Assembly: GCA_034766995.1 (NCBI GenBank)
Contig: CM068317.1
Coordinates: forward strand, 21,785,612 to 21,849,611
Source: Acanthacorydalis orientalis
Lineage: Eukaryota > Arthropoda > Insecta > Megaloptera > Corydalidae
Reading direction: 5' to 3'
DNA: 64,000 nucleotides
Positions 61,283 to 64,000 of this stretch are shown in pieces. How positions within the stretch are numbered: position 1 is the first letter of the stretch; each line of letters starts with the position of its first letter. The translations under genes were made by a program, and so were the position numbers. The notes under the pieces were generated by a model. It was not told the DNA's origin and did no database searches. It saw only the letters and a program-made list of their open reading frames with translations.

Positions 61283-61305
61283 ATACATATATATATATAT
61301 ATATT
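61118..61305. repeat. (TA)n/(TACA)n microsatellite
   Basis: About 190 bases of TA with CATA interruptions. Confidence 0.95.
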
Positions 61306-61694
61306 TCTATAAATAAAAGTCAGTCGTGTTCTGATTGGTTAATTGGATCGAGTGATCTCTGTTCTGATTGGTTGACATCAATCCACATATGTAGATCTCT
61401 CACGGTGTACAACGAAAGAAGTGTATACGATTCAATGTAAAACTGATGACATTTATTCAAAATATTGTAGTTACTGAATTTTTAGAGTAAAAAAAGGTAC
61501 ACATTTTAACATTGTATTTTGTTTTTATTGTATATAAACTTTTCCAATAATAATTTTACGTCCTATATTTTACACAGATTATTTGTGTGTATAATTTGTC
61601 AATTTCTGTTATTTGTTAGGGGAGAGCGAGTGTCAATGAGTGGAGGGAACTTCCCTCCCCAGGGTGAGAGCAGTGAGCAGAGAGCAGAACCCCT

Positions 61695-61696
<2 letters not shown>

Positions 61697-61744
<48 letters not shown>
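61697..61744. repeat. (TA)n microsatellite
   Basis: About 48 bases. Preceded by GGAACTTCCCTCCCCAGGGT, a short GC-richer island. Confidence 0.95.
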
Positions 61745-61746
<2 letters not shown>

Positions 61747-62390
61747 AATACTTTGATAACGAATATGTTGAGTATGGTACGAAAAACACTTTTAAATACG
61801 AATAATTGCCCTTTCAGTATGTTTGACAACAAATTTCGGGCGCTAATGATCTTATCTGTTGAAGCGCCCTAAAACCCAAATAGTCAACGAATCTCAGCGA
61901 GTATCAATTTAAATTTTCATTTTTGTTCTAGAAAATGTTTGTTAACTAGAAATTAATTACTTTTAAATTTAATATTGGATCATATAACGCAATATATGTA
62001 CTATTATTTTAATAGAATATAAATGTATTAAACAATATATATTTTATAATTAGATTCATACATTGGTGATTTCGTTGTAGTACATTAAAATCACTAATAG
62101 CATTTAATCAATTTCCCATTTTACTTTTTATTAGTAATTTAATGTATTTTTAGATTTAAATAAAAATTAGTAGTAAAATTCATTGAATTGTAATTAAATC
62201 ATTTTTGAGATTGAAGAATATTAATATAGTATTTGTACAATTAGTGTACTTTTGACAAATACTTGGAAGTTAAAAATTCTTAATAATAGAGCATTAATTA
62301 TCTATTTTAATTACTTCGAAATAAATGATAATGAATTATTATATATTTGATAACAAAAAAATATTTATGGTATGTTGATTTATTTGAGAG

Positions 62391-62790
62391 GGGAATTAAA
62401 ATGGGGTAGTGCATGCATATCATACGACGCTGACTTCATCTAGCGTCGCATTGCCTCTCTTACTCAACTCCGACTCTTAACTCGGGTAACTTTAGTAACC
62501 TCACTCAAGATCGGGTAACCCCGATGCCGAGAGGGGTCAGGGCTAGCGAAAATTGAAGAATGATCCTCCGAAAAGAGGATTGGGCGTGTGGGTAACAACC
62601 ACACTTCGTACAACAACAAACGTTATGAAACCTCAAAATTAGCCTCGGACAATGTAGAAAAGGATGCAGTGGAACTGTTGAGAGTGAGCAACTAGCGACG
62701 GACTGCCAGGCAAAGGGATAGCTGCAGACAGAAAATTGTGGAGACCAAGGTTCGATTTGGGCTGTAGCACCATCGAACAAAAAGAATTTT
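62391..62790. other. GC-richer island, candidate transposon fragment
   Basis: Abruptly less AT-rich than both sides: TACGACGCTGACTTCATCTA, GGGTAACCCCGATGCCGAGA, GGATTGGGCGTGTGGGTAAC, CGACGGACTGCCAGGCAAAG. No convincing frame (the minus ORF at 62505-62780 has no domain). The style resembles the untranslated part of a non-LTR retrotransposon, but I cannot name it. Confidence 0.3.
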
Positions 62791-63282
62791 TTTGAGAAGG
62801 GGACATTTTAAGTTAATGGAAAACTATCTTTAATAAATGGTTTTATTATCATCCATTAATTATTTGAAATAGTATACGTTTTTTGAAGGGGAATTCTGTC
62901 TCTTAGATGTATGTTTCAATCATATCAAATGAAAATAATTTTATCTTTTTGAATATATACAATGTTCATAGTTACAAGTTGATTATTTGTTAATAACGAT
63001 AATTTTGCTAGGCACTTTAGCCAGATTTGACCATAATATGCATGTATGTATATGTGTGTGTACAAATATATATATATATATATATTGTTGTTTTGGAGGT
63101 AATTTTCCTTTAGGATCAATTGATTGTCAGCTTTCTGTGACTGGTATTGGTACGTGCGCCACCTTCAGTCTAAAGATGACATACATACCGAAATCGGTTA
63201 GAAAAAACTGACAATCAGCTGATGCTAAACGAAGAGAACTCTAAAGACAACTTGTCAACTGGATTACAAGTATAAATTCATA

Positions 63283-63334
63283 TCTCTCTCTTTCTCTCTC
63301 TCTCTATATATATATAATACATATATATGGATAA

Positions 63335-63389
<55 letters not shown>
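63283..63389. repeat. (CT)n-(TA)n microsatellite
   Basis: CTCTCTCTTTCTCTCTCTCT then TA; the TA part is interrupted by GGATAATTTAAT, whose reverse complement ATTAAATTATCC is partly echoed by AAATTATCC at 63388-63396. Confidence 0.9.
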
Positions 63390-63391
<2 letters not shown>

Positions 63392-63530
63392 TATCCAGAA
63401 TAAATTTTCCATGTCGATTTATTTATTTATGACATCAACGTTTCGATAGTACTCTCAAATATGTTTATCTCGTATATAAAATAAAACGTTAGAAATATTC
63501 GATTTGATTATATAGACATATGACATACAT

Positions 63531-63531
<1 letters not shown>

Positions 63532-63567
<36 letters not shown>

Positions 63568-63645
63568 CAAAATTATCTACAAAACACTTTATAAAATAAC
63601 CACGTTACAAAAATATCTACAAAAATGTTTATATAGACATACTAA

Positions 63646-63716
<71 letters not shown>
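63532..63716. repeat. Two (TA)n tracts
   Basis: 63532-63566 and 63648-63716, separated by ATAATCAAAATTATCTACAA. Confidence 0.93.
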
Positions 63717-63719
<3 letters not shown>

Positions 63720-63876
63720 AATCCATGACGTCACTTATTTATTTGAAATGTGGCTTCTATGATACCCAAATATTTTTAGTGTTTCATTCTATTAATGACA
63801 TGTTCGTAATTGATCAGTGGTCGAGCACAGCCAGCCCGAGGGTTGGTATGCTCAGCGAGCTGAGGGAAAAACCCCC

Positions 63877-63880
<4 letters not shown>
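63720..63880 (-). repeat. Third copy of the 32501-type repeat
   Basis: In reverse complement: CCCTCAGCTCGCTGAGC, CGGGCTGGCTGTGCTCGACC, then GAATGAAACACTAAAAATAT, TTGGGTATCATAGAAGCC and AATAAATAAGTGACGTCATG. Shares the internal landmarks of the intron 6 copies. A fragment of another copy lies at about 63400-63480. Confidence 0.65.
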
Positions 63881-63913
<33 letters not shown>

Positions 63914-63975
63914 TATGGGGTTTTTCCCTCAGCTCGTTGAGCACACCAACCCTCGGGCTGGCTGCGCTCGACCAC
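63816..63975. repeat. 60-bp-arm palindrome around a (TA)n core
   Basis: Left arm 63816-63875 and right arm 63917-63975 are near-perfect reverse complements (AGTGGTCGAGCACAGCCAGC ... and ... GCTGGCTGCGCTCGACCACT) separated by about 41 bases of TA. Confidence 0.92.
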
Positions 63976-64000
63976 TATATATATATACATATATATATAT

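Noticed and set aside
62505..62780. 91-codon minus-strand ORF in the GC-richer island
   Set aside because: Cys/Ser/Pro-rich composition with no domain or splice context; more likely translation of a non-coding repeat.

Overview
The window is eukaryotic and very AT-rich. It has spliced genes with GT-AG introns, stacked satellite arrays, long (TA)n tracts and many degenerate DNA transposons of insect type (mariner, Tc1-like, Tigger/pogo, piggyBac, hAT). The only intact conventional gene is an arthropod-type histidine decarboxylase. Together these suggest an insect genome. Hymenoptera is plausible from the style of the mariner and piggyBac remnants, but this is an inference.

Positions 1-24030 are four tandem arrays abutting with no unique sequence between them. 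They are a 41-bp satellite (1-17633) with an orientation switch near 4312-4351 and two subfamilies, a 155-bp satellite (17634-19620), a 14-bp minisatellite (about 19640-21249), and a second, unrelated satellite of about 155 bp (21250-24030). This looks like heterochromatin, either pericentromeric or a large interstitial block. A 923-bp mariner with perfect terminal repeats and a transposase lacking its DNA-binding part lies just beyond, at 24864-25786.

Positions 28550-51269 on the minus strand hold a histidine decarboxylase gene (Hdc) that I rebuilt as 13 coding exons. Reading frame is kept across all 12 introns and gives 724 residues. The catalytic residues (His192, Asp271, Lys303) and the histidine-specific Ser352 are present. 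There is a 20-nt microexon and a 27-nt exon. The introns are loaded with transposon debris (mariner, piggyBac, hAT, Tigger and Tc1-like), (TA)n arrays, and inverted repeats including a pre-miRNA-like 61-bp hairpin.

Positions 51284-64000 are AT-rich sequence upstream of Hdc with no confident gene. They contain a deletion-derivative mariner, a 364-bp MITE with a 5-bp target duplication, a mariner fold-back element, a 73-89 residue anonymous ORF and a terminal palindrome. Most open frames in this window are by-products of satellites or (TA)n tracts. I found no rRNA, tRNA or CRISPR.
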